Positions 17,128 to 25,635 of a stretch of 64,000 nucleotides of DNA are shown one piece after another. A program made the position numbers and the translations under genes. Positions within the stretch are counted from its first letter, which is position 1, and each line of letters starts with the position of its first letter. The notes under the pieces were generated by a model. That model had not been told where the DNA came from. It made no database searches and saw nothing but the letters and a program-made list of their open reading frames with translations. The DNA is from a bacterium (GTDB taxonomy: Bacteria; Sysuimicrobiota; Sysuimicrobiia; Sysuimicrobiales; Humicultoraceae): assembly GCA_031082185.1 (NCBI GenBank), contig JAVHLI010000003.1, positions 177,056-241,055 of the forward strand, written 5' to 3'.

Positions 17128-17475
17128 TCACCTCGCAGCACTTCTCGCTCGCCAGTCTCGTTTGCGCGCCTTTGCAGTCCTTAGATCGTGGTCCGGTATT
17201 TCCCGTCCGCCCTTCGCCAGTCCATGGAGGACGACGAATCTGTGTCCCTGGGCCACGGAGTAGAGCATTCGCCTATCGCTCCCCACTGCCCGCATCTCCC
17301 AGATGCCTTGGCCCGCAGGAGCCACATGTGGCCTGCCTACATCCAGACCGTACTCCTCAAGCAACCGAGCTACATGAGCAAATCGCGCCTGAACCTCCTT
17401 CGGCTGACGGCTCAGCCACTCCTCGGCAGGCCTGCGGCCGGACGGTGTCCGGTAGAACTCCACCGTCCATTTCAC
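17128..17475 (-). CDS. HigB/RelE-like toxin (phage Gp49-like, DUF891)
   Basis: A 115-residue protein with the compact RelE-fold signature of the Gp49-like/DUF891 family: an N-terminal beta strand (W-T-V-E-F-Y), helices ending in L-L-E-E-Y-G, then W-E-M-R, the arginine-rich strand around D-R-R-M-L-Y and a F-V-V-L-H-G-L-A-K-G strand. Family members are ribosome-dependent mRNA endonucleases. The start is the GTG at 17475, preceded by a strong SD (GGGAGGAG, about 5 nt away). It is followed by the HTH antitoxin after a 5-nt gap. It sits as a cassette between the CodA-like gene and ridA, flanked by an AT-rich inverted repeat. Activity is not shown by sequence alone. Confidence 0.82.
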   Translation of the reverse strand: MKWTVEFYRTPSGRRPAEEWLSRQPKEVQARFAHVARLLEEYGLDVGRPHVAPAGQGIWEMRAVGSDRRMLYSVAQGHRFVVLHGLAKGGREIPDHDLRTAKARKRDWRARSAAR

Positions 17476-17507
17476 GATGCTCCTCCCGAGTGTAGGGGCA
17501 AGAAGAG

Positions 17508-17525
17508 ATTAGCAAATAAGCTAAT
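17508..17525. promoter_or_regulatory. Inverted repeat upstream of the HigBA-like pair, candidate operator
   Basis: Perfect arms ATTAGC (17508-17513) and GCTAAT (17520-17525) flank an AAATAA centre in an AT-rich patch of otherwise GC-rich DNA, 33-50 nt upstream of the toxin start. Position and symmetry fit autoregulation by the HTH antitoxin. Confidence 0.55.
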
Positions 17526-17657
17526 TCAGGGCAAGCGCTGGCGTTGGGGCTCTTGATAGCGTGTCACCATCAAGCATCGGCACATCCCAGGAGGATTTGC
17601 GGTGTCAGGCCGATGATGGGTGGTAAGTCCACGGGCGCCGGGCGGCCCTGCCGGTCC

Positions 17658-18116
17658 CTACTCGACCTCCAGGATCATCTCAATCTCCACCGCGATCCCC
17701 CGCGGCAGCGCGTTCATCCCGACCGCCGATCGGGCGTGGCGCCCGGCATCCCCGTACAGCTCCACCAGCAGGTCTGAGGCACCGTTGATCACCTCGGGCT
17801 GCTGCCCGAATTCCGGCACGCAGTTGACCATGCCCAGCAGCTTCACCACCCGCTTCACGCGGTCGAGGTCGCCGAGCGCTTCCTTCACGGAAGCCAGGCA
17901 GTTGAGCGCCACCAGCCGGGCGGCCTGGTAGCCTTCCTCCACCGTCAGGTCCGCGCCGACCTTGCCGACGAACTGCAGCTTCCCATCACGGTAGGGACCG
18001 TGCCCTGACACGAACAGCAGGTTCCCCGTGCGCACGATGCGGACGTAGTTTGCGACGGGCCTGGGCGCGCTCGGAAGCTCCAGTCCCATCTCGGCAAGCT
18101 TGGCCTCGACCTTCAT
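17658..18116 (-). CDS. RidA/YjgF-family protein
   Basis: A 152-residue member of the RidA/YjgF/UK114 family. Characteristic stretches are present: N-L-L-F-V-S-G-H-G-P near residue 32-41, the L-N-C-L-A-S-V-K helix and a C-terminal I-A-V-E-I-E-M strand. The family forms trimers that hydrolyse reactive enamines or imines or, in the RutC subgroup, take part in pyrimidine breakdown. The generic catalytic Arg of RidA (in the R-x-A-V-x pattern near the C-terminus) seems to be present as R-S-A-V-G-M. It is 36 nt downstream of allG on the same strand, making an allF-allG-ridA unit. Whether it removes an imine formed in this pathway or has a general clean-up role cannot be decided here. Confidence 0.85.
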   Translation of the reverse strand: MKVEAKLAEMGLELPSAPRPVANYVRIVRTGNLLFVSGHGPYRDGKLQFVGKVGADLTVEEGYQAARLVALNCLASVKEALGDLDRVKRVVKLLGMVNCVPEFGQQPEVINGASDLLVELYGDAGRHARSAVGMNALPRGIAVEIEMILEVE

Positions 18117-18152
18117 CTCATAACACCTCCGTCAGAGTCTTCCAGTTACACC

Positions 18153-19391
18153 TTACGTCGCGAGCTCGGCCATCGCTTCCAATGCCTGTTCGAAGCAGGC
18201 CATCGGCGGCCGCACCAGCCCGGCCCCGACCTGACCGACACCCGGCATCCTGTGCGCTATCCCGGTGTTGATGCGCGGGGTGATGCCGGTGCGCACTACC
18301 TTGCGGATGTCAATGCCGGTCGGGGTGCCGCGGAAGTCCAGCGGCGGCAGGCCGAACGCTGGGTTCTCGCCGACGGTGATCTCGTACATCTCCAGGGTCG
18401 CGGCCGCCGCTTCTGCCGGGGTCCCGCCCACGAACTTCACGATGGCAGGTGCCGCGGCCATGGCGAACGCGCCGATGCCCGCGGTCTCCGTGATCGTCGA
18501 GTCGCCGATGTCGGGGTTGGCGTCGGCGGATGAAAACCCGGGGAAGTACAGCCCGACCGGCACCGTGGCCGGGGCGGTGAACCAGCGATCGCCCAGGCCC
18601 GAGACCCGGACGCCGAAATCGGTGCCGTTGCGCGCCATGCACGTGACCACCGTGCTGCCGGCAATCCCTTGCGCTGCGTCCATGGTGGCCTTGCACGCGG
18701 CCATGACCGGGTTGAGCACCGCCAGATCGTTGTCGGCGAAGTAGCGCAGCACCTGCTCCAGCGTCTCAGGAGAGAGACCTACGCGGGCGAGGTGCGGCGC
18801 GAGCAGGCGGCCGAAAATTGCCGATCCGGCCCGGTTGCGGTTGTGGCCCTCGTCGCCCATGGTGAGCTGCTGCGCGATCAGGGCTTTCATGTCTAACCCC
18901 CCGGCGCGCCGCAGGGCTTCGCCGACCGCCGGCGCCAGGGTCCCGTTGATCCAGCGCAGCCGCGCGAGAACCTCCTCGCTGTAGGCGCCGTAGCGCAGCA
19001 CCTTACCGTAGCCTTCGTTGAAGTTAGAGTACGCCCGATTGCCGGCCGCGCGGTTCTCAATGATGTAGACCGGCATAGAGGCGGTGGTCACGCCGGCCAT
19101 CGGCCCCACCGCGGCGTGGTGATGGCACGGTTCAAAGCGGACCGCGCCCTGCTCCACCAGCGCCACCGCCTCGGCCTCGGTTTCCGCGCGGCCCTCGATG
19201 ATCAGCCCGCCGATGATCGCGCCGCGCAGCGGGCCGGACATGCGCTCCCAGGCAATCGGCGGCCCCGCGTGAAGGATCAGATCCGGCGCCATCCCCGGGA
19301 TGAGATCGAGCGCGCGGCCGACACCCACCAGAACCGGCTGCGCGGCAAGGATGCGGCCCAGTGCTTCCTGATTCGCGGCGTTGATGTCCAC
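18153..19391 (-). CDS. allG: DUF1116 protein, AllG-like component of oxamate carbamoyltransferase
   Basis: A 412-residue DUF1116 protein (E. coli YlbE/AllG, YahG). It is recognised from the G-P-M-A-G-V-T-T-A-S-M-P-V-Y-I block, the M-A-R-N-G-T-D-F-G block and the D-I-G-D-S-T-I-T-E-T-A block. In E. coli the protein acts with AllF and AllH in oxamate carbamoyl transfer. The start is the GTG at 19391, four nt after the allF stop and preceded by GGAGG 9 nt upstream; the longer frame to 19604 is discarded because it runs inside allF. The tight coupling means AllF and AllG are co-produced, while AllH is encoded 15 kb away with the molybdenum hydroxylase. The carbamate kinase that usually accompanies the system is not in the window. 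Confidence 0.82.
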   Translation of the reverse strand: MDINAANQEALGRILAAQPVLVGVGRALDLIPGMAPDLILHAGPPIAWERMSGPLRGAIIGGLIIEGRAETEAEAVALVEQGAVRFEPCHHHAAVGPMAGVTTASMPVYIIENRAAGNRAYSNFNEGYGKVLRYGAYSEEVLARLRWINGTLAPAVGEALRRAGGLDMKALIAQQLTMGDEGHNRNRAGSAIFGRLLAPHLARVGLSPETLEQVLRYFADNDLAVLNPVMAACKATMDAAQGIAGSTVVTCMARNGTDFGVRVSGLGDRWFTAPATVPVGLYFPGFSSADANPDIGDSTITETAGIGAFAMAAAPAIVKFVGGTPAEAAAATLEMYEITVGENPAFGLPPLDFRGTPTGIDIRKVVRTGITPRINTGIAHRMPGVGQVGAGLVRPPMACFEQALEAMAELAT

Positions 19392-19395
19392 GGCA

Positions 19396-21162
19396 CTATG
19401 CCTCCAGTTTGTCCAGCAGATCCAGCAGGTGTTGCTTCCCCCCGGCCGGTGGCTGCCAGTCCACGGAGACCACCGGCACACCTTGGGCCTGGAGACTCTC
19501 GGCGAACAACTCCAGCCCGACGTTGATGACCGCGGGCCGCGTCCCAAGCAGCGCGCTGACCGGCCCGACATCGGGCCATGCCGGCGCCGCGGCGGAGGCG
19601 GCAATGACCTTCTGCGTGTGGCGGGCTTCCCGCGCCCCGCGCGTCTCTACTATCAGTCGCGCGAGGTGCACCGCCTGCGCGTTGCTCTCCCCAACCAGCA
19701 CCCCGGCCTCGACCAGCGCCGCGCGTTGCGCGCCGGCGCCCTGCGGATCGTCGTCGGTGCCACACACCGAACCCACGACAGCGAGGTGCCGCCCCTCACG
19801 GAACGCCAGCTCGCGGACCTCCCGGACTACCGGCGCGAGCGCCCCGGCGGGATCGGGGTGGGCGCCGTAGCCCAGAACCACGTCCAGCAGCACGATCGCC
19901 GTCTCTGGATCGGCGGCCTCCTGACGCAGGCGCGCCAGCCGCAGTGTGGGATCAAGCATCGGGTGAAGACGGCCCTGCGTGAACTCGTCCCCACCCATGT
20001 CAATCACGGTGTGCTCCCGGCTGCGCGTCACCGGTTCAAGCGCCTCCTTTGGATCTGCGGGAGAGTTCGAGTAGATGGCGCCCAGGTACGGCCGCAGCAA
20101 CACCAGCGCCTCGTAGCAGAGGGTGCCGCCGCTGTAGAGGCCGCGCAGATACCGCTGCCCGCCGGAGAGCCGTCCGGACTCCTGCTCGGGCAGCGATCGC
20201 ATCGGCGGTAGGGCCGCCTCAGTGCCGCAGGCCAGTTGCACCGCGCGACACGCGGCCTCCTCCAGGGTCGCGGCGCCCTGTACCCGCCCGGTGGGTTCCA
20301 CTGTGGCGCCGACGAAGGCGGCGACGACCGGCTTGCTGCAGGCGGCGGCCGCGGCCAGGATCTTGCCGGCCACCTCGGGCGCGGGCGGCTTGCTCACCAG
20401 AACGATCACGTCGGTACCGGGGTCGAGCTCCAGCGCCCGCAGGCCCGCCAGCATGGTTGCCCCGCCGACGGCCGAGGAGAGGTCGCGCCCGCCGGTGCCA
20501 ATCGCGTGCGTGATCCCGCCGCCCAGCCGGTGGATCAGCGAGGTAACCTCCTGCAGCCCGGTGCCGGCCGCGCCGACCAATCCGATGCGTCCGGCGCGGA
20601 TCCGATTGGCGAAGCCGAGCGCGGCGCCGCCGATGATCGCAGTGCCGCAGTCTGGGCCCATCATGAGCAGTCCCTGTTCGCGGCTGCGCGCCTTCAGGGC
20701 GATCTCATGCTCGATGGGGACATTGTCCGAGAATAGGAGGACGTGCAGACCGGCATCCAGGGCCTCGCGCGCCACCGAGTACGCGAACCGACCAGGGACC
20801 GAGATCAGGGCGATCGTGGCCTCGGGAAGGGCACGCGCGGCCGAGGCAACCGTCTTGGGGCGGTAGGTATCACCAGCCGTTGACACCCGGCGGCGGGTGA
20901 GCACCTCTACGGCGAACGAGGCGGCCGCCTGCGCCTCCGCCTCCGATGCCGCCCGGGCAACGATCGCCAAATCGTCCGCCCGTGCCCCGGCGAGCCCTGG
21001 GAACTCCAACCCGCCTGCGCGCAGGATCTCCTTGTTCGCATCGGTCGCCATGACGACGCCGACGTCCTCCACGCCGGGCAGATCGCGCGCCTCGCGCTGC
21101 GCCAGCATCAGCGCCACGGAGTCGTAGTAGGTGCTGCGACGGACCTCACCGTAGATTGGCAC
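19396..21162 (-). CDS. allF: FdrA/AllF-like acyl-CoA-synthetase-fold protein
   Basis: A 588-residue FdrA-family protein related to the succinyl-CoA synthetase alpha/beta fold. The CoA/nucleotide-binding-like segment L-V-G-A-A-G-T-G-L-Q and the G-P-D-C-G-T-A-I block lie in the first half; the long C-terminal half carries the L-Y-S-G-G-T-L-C-Y-E-A block. In E. coli fdrA is allF, one of three genes assigned to oxamate carbamoyltransferase, in which carbamoyl phosphate production from oxalurate is coupled to ATP through carbamate kinase. The GTG start at 21162 has AGGAGG 6 nt upstream. It is the first gene of the allF-allG-ridA unit and starts 30 nt after the S41 protease gene, so read-through from the export operon is possible. 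Confidence 0.85.
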   Translation of the reverse strand: MPIYGEVRRSTYYDSVALMLAQREARDLPGVEDVGVVMATDANKEILRAGGLEFPGLAGARADDLAIVARAASEAEAQAAASFAVEVLTRRRVSTAGDTYRPKTVASAARALPEATIALISVPGRFAYSVAREALDAGLHVLLFSDNVPIEHEIALKARSREQGLLMMGPDCGTAIIGGAALGFANRIRAGRIGLVGAAGTGLQEVTSLIHRLGGGITHAIGTGGRDLSSAVGGATMLAGLRALELDPGTDVIVLVSKPPAPEVAGKILAAAAACSKPVVAAFVGATVEPTGRVQGAATLEEAACRAVQLACGTEAALPPMRSLPEQESGRLSGGQRYLRGLYSGGTLCYEALVLLRPYLGAIYSNSPADPKEALEPVTRSREHTVIDMGGDEFTQGRLHPMLDPTLRLARLRQEAADPETAIVLLDVVLGYGAHPDPAGALAPVVREVRELAFREGRHLAVVGSVCGTDDDPQGAGAQRAALVEAGVLVGESNAQAVHLARLIVETRGAREARHTQKVIAASAAAPAWPDVGPVSALLGTRPAVINVGLELFAESLQAQGVPVVSVDWQPPAGGKQHLLDLLDKLEA

Positions 21163-21192
21163 GGCGCCTCCTGTGAAGCTTGGGGATCAGGC

Positions 21193-22527
21193 CTAGCGGG
21201 ATGCGACGCCCACGAGCGATGCCGACTGCTGGAGCATCGCCACCGCGCGGTTCAACGGCGCGTCGCCAGGACTTCCGATCAGTGCTCCCCCAGTGGCAAC
21301 CTCCACGTCCGGCGCCAGCCCGCGGCCTTCGATGTCGCGGCCCAAAGGGGTCAGATACCGCGACACGGTCAGCCGCAGCCCGCTGCCGTCGCGCAGGCGG
21401 TAAACCGCCTGCACCGTGGCCTTGCCGTACGTCCGCGTGCCCACGATCTTGATGCCGGCATCCTGCAGCGCCCCGGCCACGACCTCGGAGGAGCTGGCGC
21501 TCCCGCGATCCACCAGCACCACCAGCGGGCCGGTGTGCTTGGGAGCGCGCGGACGGACGGTGTACGTGATCGTACCGCCCCGGCCGTAGTCTAAGGTCAC
21601 CACCACCCCCCGTTCCAGAAAGTGGCTGGCGACGTTCACCGAGGCGTCCACCAGGCCGCCGGGATTGCCCCGCAGGTCGAGCACCAGGCCCTTGGCCCCT
21701 TGCTCGAGGAGCTCGCGCAGTCCGGATGCGACCATCTCGGACGACGCCTGGTTGAACTGCGTGATCCGCAGGTACCCGATTCCGGAAGCCAGCACGCGGG
21801 TTGCCACCACACGCTGCATTATGCGGCGCCGGATAAGCGTCACGGACAGCGGCGCCGTGGCCCCCAGGCGCTGTATCGTCAGAGAGACCTCCGACCCCTC
21901 TGCGCCGCGTATCATCTGGCTCACCCGCTCGAGTAACAGCCCGGCGGTCGGTACACCATCTACCGCGAGAATGACGTCGCCGGCACGAAGCCCGGACTCG
22001 ATCGCGGGTGACTCCTCCAGCACCTCCGTGATGACCGCCCCTCCGGCCCGCTCCTCGATGACGATACCGATGCCGACGAACTCATCCCCGCGGATCCAGT
22101 TGTTCAGTTGGACGAGGGCATCCGGTGAGAAGAAGGCGCTGTTGGGATCACCTAGCGCGGCCACCATGCCCGAGATCGCCGCGTAGACAACGGCAATCGG
22201 CCGGGCGCGGGCGAGCATTTGTACCTGCGCGATGCGGTACAGGAACTGTTCGAGGTCGCCCCGCTCATCCCCGGTGACAATCAGGGCACTCAGGGAGGCA
22301 GGGTTCTGCCCCTCCTCCCGCAGCAGGCCGCGCAACCCGGCGTCGGCGCCGCGCAGCAGGGTCTCCGATGAAGGTAGGAACAGGCTCTCTTCCCGCAGGG
22401 TGCGGTAGCTCTCGAGGAAGAGCCCGACGCCGATGTCGGCGGGTTGGGCAAGAGCAGGAGCAACCGGAACCCCGACCGCCAGGATCAGGGCCAGTAGAAT
22501 CGGCAGGAGCCGGTTGCGCATACGCAT
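21193..22527 (-). CDS. S41-family C-terminal processing protease with PDZ domain
   Basis: A 444-residue secreted or membrane-tethered protease. Residues 1-28 are a signal peptide (basic start, hydrophobic core, A-L-A-Q). A PDZ domain lies around 150-235 (F-V-G-I-G-I, A-G-D-V-I-L-A-V-D-G). The catalytic domain has L-D-L-R-G-N-P-G-G at about 283-291, the nucleophile Ser345 in G-S-A-S-S-S-E, and Lys369 in T-Y-G-K, with Gln373, the Ser/Lys pair of CtpA/CtpB. It is the last gene of the MacAB-TolC-like operon, starting 3 nt after the TolC stop. Such a close position suggests that it processes a cell-envelope or exported substrate of that system; this link is inferred. Confidence 0.9.
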   Translation of the reverse strand: MRMRNRLLPILLALILAVGVPVAPALAQPADIGVGLFLESYRTLREESLFLPSSETLLRGADAGLRGLLREEGQNPASLSALIVTGDERGDLEQFLYRIAQVQMLARARPIAVVYAAISGMVAALGDPNSAFFSPDALVQLNNWIRGDEFVGIGIVIEERAGGAVITEVLEESPAIESGLRAGDVILAVDGVPTAGLLLERVSQMIRGAEGSEVSLTIQRLGATAPLSVTLIRRRIMQRVVATRVLASGIGYLRITQFNQASSEMVASGLRELLEQGAKGLVLDLRGNPGGLVDASVNVASHFLERGVVVTLDYGRGGTITYTVRPRAPKHTGPLVVLVDRGSASSSEVVAGALQDAGIKIVGTRTYGKATVQAVYRLRDGSGLRLTVSRYLTPLGRDIEGRGLAPDVEVATGGALIGSPGDAPLNRAVAMLQQSASLVGVASR

Positions 22528-22530
22528 GCC

Positions 22531-23808
22531 CTAGATCGCCCCGTCCACCAACGATCGCCCGAGCGCGTACCTCAGCGACAGCACCGCTGCCAGTTCGTCG
22601 AACTCCGCCCGGGCCAGCGTCACCTCGGCCGTCACCAGCGCCGTCTGCGCGTCCACCACCTCAAGGAAAGGCCCGGCCCCGGCGGCGTACCGCCCCTGCG
22701 CCAGGCGCAGCGACTCCTGTGCGAACGCAAGCCCCGCGCGGGCACTTGCTATGCGCGCCCGTGCGTCGAGTATCGCCAGATACGCGACAAAGCCTTGCTG
22801 TTGCAGCGTCAGGCGGGTGGTCTGGATGCGCTCGCGCACCGACGCCAGGGTGGCGGTGGCCTCCGCGACCTGGGCATCCACGCGGCCCGCATCCGAAAGC
22901 GGGAAGCTGATCGTGGTGCCTATAGAATAGGTGGTCTGCGTGGAGGGCGCGAAGGCCTGCGTGCCCCGGCCGTCTAGGGTCATCCGCAGGCCGCGGCCGG
23001 CTTGGGCCAGGGCCAGGGCCGCCTCCGCGGCCTCGATCTCGGCCAGCGCCCGGCGCACCTCTGACCGTTCCTCTATGAGCGCGGGCAGGCCCGCCGGCGT
23101 GATCGTCAGCCCAGGGACCGCGGGCGCAGGCGCAACCGCCACGGGCGAGGGCGGCGCTTGCCCCAGGACGACGTTCAGCGCTGCCTTGGCTTGATCCACC
23201 GCGTTGCGGGCAACGAGCAGCTCACCTTCGGCAGCGGCCAGCCCTGCCTGCGCGCGCACCACGTCGGCCCGGGGTACAACGCCGGCACGGAACTGCCCCT
23301 CGGCCAGGCGCAGCGACTCACGGCTCTGGGCCATGACCTGTTCTCGCAGCCCCACCGTGCGCTCGGCGCGCAGAAGGTTCACATAGGCCTGGGCCACGCC
23401 GTTGGCCACGTCCTGGCGCGCGGCCTCCAGTGCCAGACGGGCGGCCTTGAGGTTCGCCTCGGCCTGCCGCACGGCGTGGCTAATCTGGCCGTTGTCGTAG
23501 AGAACGTAGCTGGCGGAGATCGATGTGGAGCTGGAAAAAGACGGGGTCGTGGTGGCAGTTCCGCCGCCGGCCGTCGCCGCGGTGCCCGACGCGGTGAAGG
23601 TTGGACCCCGGCCGGCGCGGGCCAGCGCGACCCTGGCTTCGGCAACCGCGATCGCCTGGCGCGCCGCCGCGATGGACGGGTTGCGCTGATCGGCCGCAGC
23701 GATCAGCTCGGCCAGCGTAGCCGGTCGGGCCGTGGGCGTCTGGGCCGCGGCCGGGCCGCACGATAACGAGAGCAAGACGAACGCGATTGGGAGCGCCAGG
23801 TAGCGCAT
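22531..23808 (-). CDS. TolC-family outer membrane efflux protein
   Basis: A 425-residue outer membrane channel protein. A signal peptide covers residues 1-22 (ending A-A-A-Q). The rest shows the internal duplication typical of TolC: long Ala/Arg/Glu-rich alpha-helical stretches (for example around 120-215 and 325-410) broken by beta-barrel segments (S-I-S-A-S-Y-V-L-Y-D-N and Y-S-I-G-T-T-I-S-F-P-L). Its presence indicates a cell with an outer membrane. It is encoded with an adaptor, ATPase and permease on the same strand, giving a complete tripartite exporter in one operon. The substrate is unknown. It is followed after 3 nt by the S41 protease gene. Confidence 0.92.
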   Translation of the reverse strand: MRYLALPIAFVLLSLSCGPAAAQTPTARPATLAELIAAADQRNPSIAAARQAIAVAEARVALARAGRGPTFTASGTAATAGGGTATTTPSFSSSTSISASYVLYDNGQISHAVRQAEANLKAARLALEAARQDVANGVAQAYVNLLRAERTVGLREQVMAQSRESLRLAEGQFRAGVVPRADVVRAQAGLAAAEGELLVARNAVDQAKAALNVVLGQAPPSPVAVAPAPAVPGLTITPAGLPALIEERSEVRRALAEIEAAEAALALAQAGRGLRMTLDGRGTQAFAPSTQTTYSIGTTISFPLSDAGRVDAQVAEATATLASVRERIQTTRLTLQQQGFVAYLAILDARARIASARAGLAFAQESLRLAQGRYAAGAGPFLEVVDAQTALVTAEVTLARAEFDELAAVLSLRYALGRSLVDGAI

Positions 23809-23836
23809 TGAATCCTCCTAAACGGGTTCCCGGATC

Positions 23837-24373
23837 TTAGGACTTCATTCGTCGTTCCAGGTACCGAATCATCCTCTCGAAAGTCCTGGCGCGACGCTGC
23901 GCGCGCTCCTCGTCGGTGACGTCAGCTCCGGCACCGGCCCCACCCGGACCGAGACCTGCGCCCAGGCCTGCTCCACCGGCCCCCTGCCCTCCTGGGACTC
24001 CCTGCCCTCCCGGGACTCCCTGAGCCAGTGCGCGTTCCCGGAACTGCTTCCTGGCCTCTTCAAGAGCGGCGCGCTGCTCCGCCGTGAAGACCTCGCTGAC
24101 GGCGCGCACAATCGCCATGGAGGCCTCCACGTCCGAGAGCGGCACGTCCTTCAACGCCTTGATGAACGGCAGAACCCTGGCGATCTGTTCCCGGGTCAGT
24201 CGGGTCTCGGGCTCGCGCTCCAGGGTTCGGATTGATAGTATCACCAGAAACCCGGGGTCGCGCGGTCGCTGGGGCTGGGCGGCCGGCCGGCTGCGGCCAC
24301 AGTAGTAGACACCTGCCCCGGCCATCGCCACGACGGCCACTGTCACCCCGAACCAGGTCCAGAGTCGCTTCAT
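23837..24373 (-). CDS. Small membrane-anchored envelope protein with LTxxQ-like segments and Gly-rich repeat
   Basis: No specific family recognised. The 178-residue protein has one N-terminal membrane segment (about residues 8-25) followed by a soluble part that should face the periplasm. Two segments resemble the LTxxQ motif of Spy/CpxP-like periplasmic proteins: L-T-R-E-Q about residue 59 and F-T-A-E-Q about residue 96, each starting a helix. A low-complexity stretch (G-V-P-G-G-Q twice, then Gly/Ala-rich) separates them from a basic C-terminal helix (E-R-A-Q-R-R-A-R). The gene lies between the MacB-like permease and tolC in the export operon, so it may sense or chaperone envelope cargo. The Spy-like reading is by eye and uncertain. 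The Gly-rich repeat comes from an 18-bp DNA repeat near 23990-24025. Confidence 0.7.
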   Translation of the reverse strand: MKRLWTWFGVTVAVVAMAGAGVYYCGRSRPAAQPQRPRDPGFLVILSIRTLEREPETRLTREQIARVLPFIKALKDVPLSDVEASMAIVRAVSEVFTAEQRAALEEARKQFRERALAQGVPGGQGVPGGQGAGGAGLGAGLGPGGAGAGADVTDEERAQRRARTFERMIRYLERRMKS

Positions 24374-24423
24374 CGCCTCTTACCCTCCCAGATCACCGTC
24401 GGGCTGTCGGCCCGCGGCCGTCC

Positions 24424-25635
24424 CTACTCGTGGCGCAACGCGACGATCGGATCCAGCCTGGCCGCGCGCTGCGCCGGGTATAGCCCAAAGAACACGCCCA
24501 CCGCTACCGCGAACGCGAACGCCAGCAGCACCGCCTGCAGCGACAGCATCGTGGACCACCCCGCGAATCGGGTGATCAACCGCGAGCCCAGGACTCCCAC
24601 GCCTATCCCAATCAACCCGCCGCCCACGCTGAGTGCCACCGACTCAACCAGAAACTGCAGCATGATGTCGCGGCGGCGTGCGCCCACCGCCATGCGGATC
24701 CCAATCTCGCGCGTCCGTTCGGTCACAGAGACGAGCATTATGTTCATGATACCGATGCCGCCCACGATCAGCGAGACCGCGGCGATCCCGCCCAGCAGCA
24801 CGGTCATCGTCTGGGAGACGCTCGTGAACGTCTGGAGGATGTCTGCCTGGCTGCGCACCGTGAAATCGTTATCCTGGTGGGGAGCCAGGCGGTGGCGCTG
24901 GCGCAGCAGTTCCGTGATCGCCTCCTGCGCGGCGGGCATCTCCTCGGCCGAGGCCACCTGCACGTGGATTGTCCGGACGTGCGTCACGCCGAAGAGGCGG
25001 CGCTGCGCGGTTGTAAGTGGAACGAAGACAATATCGTCACGGTCGGAGAACGAGGTGGCGCCCTTCTCCTCCATGACACCGATTACCGTGAAGGTGATCC
25101 CGCGGATCTTGATGCGCTGGCCTATGGGTTCGGTGTCGGGGAGGAGCCGGTCGGCGACGGTCTTTCCGACCACCGCCACCTTGGCCCGGCTGCGCATGTC
25201 CGCCTCGGTGAAGAACTCACCCCGGGCAGGCCGGAAGTTGCGCACCTCCTGGAACTCCGGGGTAACACCCGAGATCTGGCTGATAGCGTTCTCGGCCCGG
25301 AAGACCACCTGCGCCTGCCGCGAGTACTCGGCGCTGATGCCGGTTACGCCGGGGGTCGCCTTACGGATCTCCTCGACATCTTCGATGTTCAGCGTCTGTA
25401 CCGCGTCGCCCCGCACGATCCGGCCTAGCTGCACCTGCCCGGCAAAGACCGTCAGCAGGTTGCTGCCCAGCGCCTGCACCTGGTCGGTGACCGCGCGGCG
25501 GGCGCCCTGGCCGATCGCGACCATCGCTATCACCGCGCCGACCCCAATGATCACTCCCAGCGCCGTAAGGAGCGAGCGCAGTGGGTTTGCCGCCATAGCG
25601 CGCACCGCGATACGGAAGCTTGCTCCAATCGTCAT
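24424..25635 (-). CDS. MacB-like ABC transporter permease
   Basis: A 403-residue permease of the MacB/LolC/FtsX type. One N-terminal membrane helix (I-A-V-R-A-M-A-A-N-P-L-R-S-L then a hydrophobic run to about 45) is followed by a large extracytoplasmic MacB_PCD domain (about 45-270) and three C-terminal helices, beginning with the A-A-V-S-L-I-V-G-G-I-G-I-M-N-I-M segment that is a strong MacB signature. Here the ATPase is a separate gene, with which it overlaps by 4 nt (25632-25635). In MacAB-TolC systems this protein drives periplasmic substrates through TolC by mechanotransmission. The cargo is unknown; macrolides, peptides, siderophores or lipids are known for relatives. Confidence 0.92.
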   Translation of the reverse strand: MTIGASFRIAVRAMAANPLRSLLTALGVIIGVGAVIAMVAIGQGARRAVTDQVQALGSNLLTVFAGQVQLGRIVRGDAVQTLNIEDVEEIRKATPGVTGISAEYSRQAQVVFRAENAISQISGVTPEFQEVRNFRPARGEFFTEADMRSRAKVAVVGKTVADRLLPDTEPIGQRIKIRGITFTVIGVMEEKGATSFSDRDDIVFVPLTTAQRRLFGVTHVRTIHVQVASAEEMPAAQEAITELLRQRHRLAPHQDNDFTVRSQADILQTFTSVSQTMTVLLGGIAAVSLIVGGIGIMNIMLVSVTERTREIGIRMAVGARRRDIMLQFLVESVALSVGGGLIGIGVGVLGSRLITRFAGWSTMLSLQAVLLAFAFAVAVGVFFGLYPAQRAARLDPIVALRHE

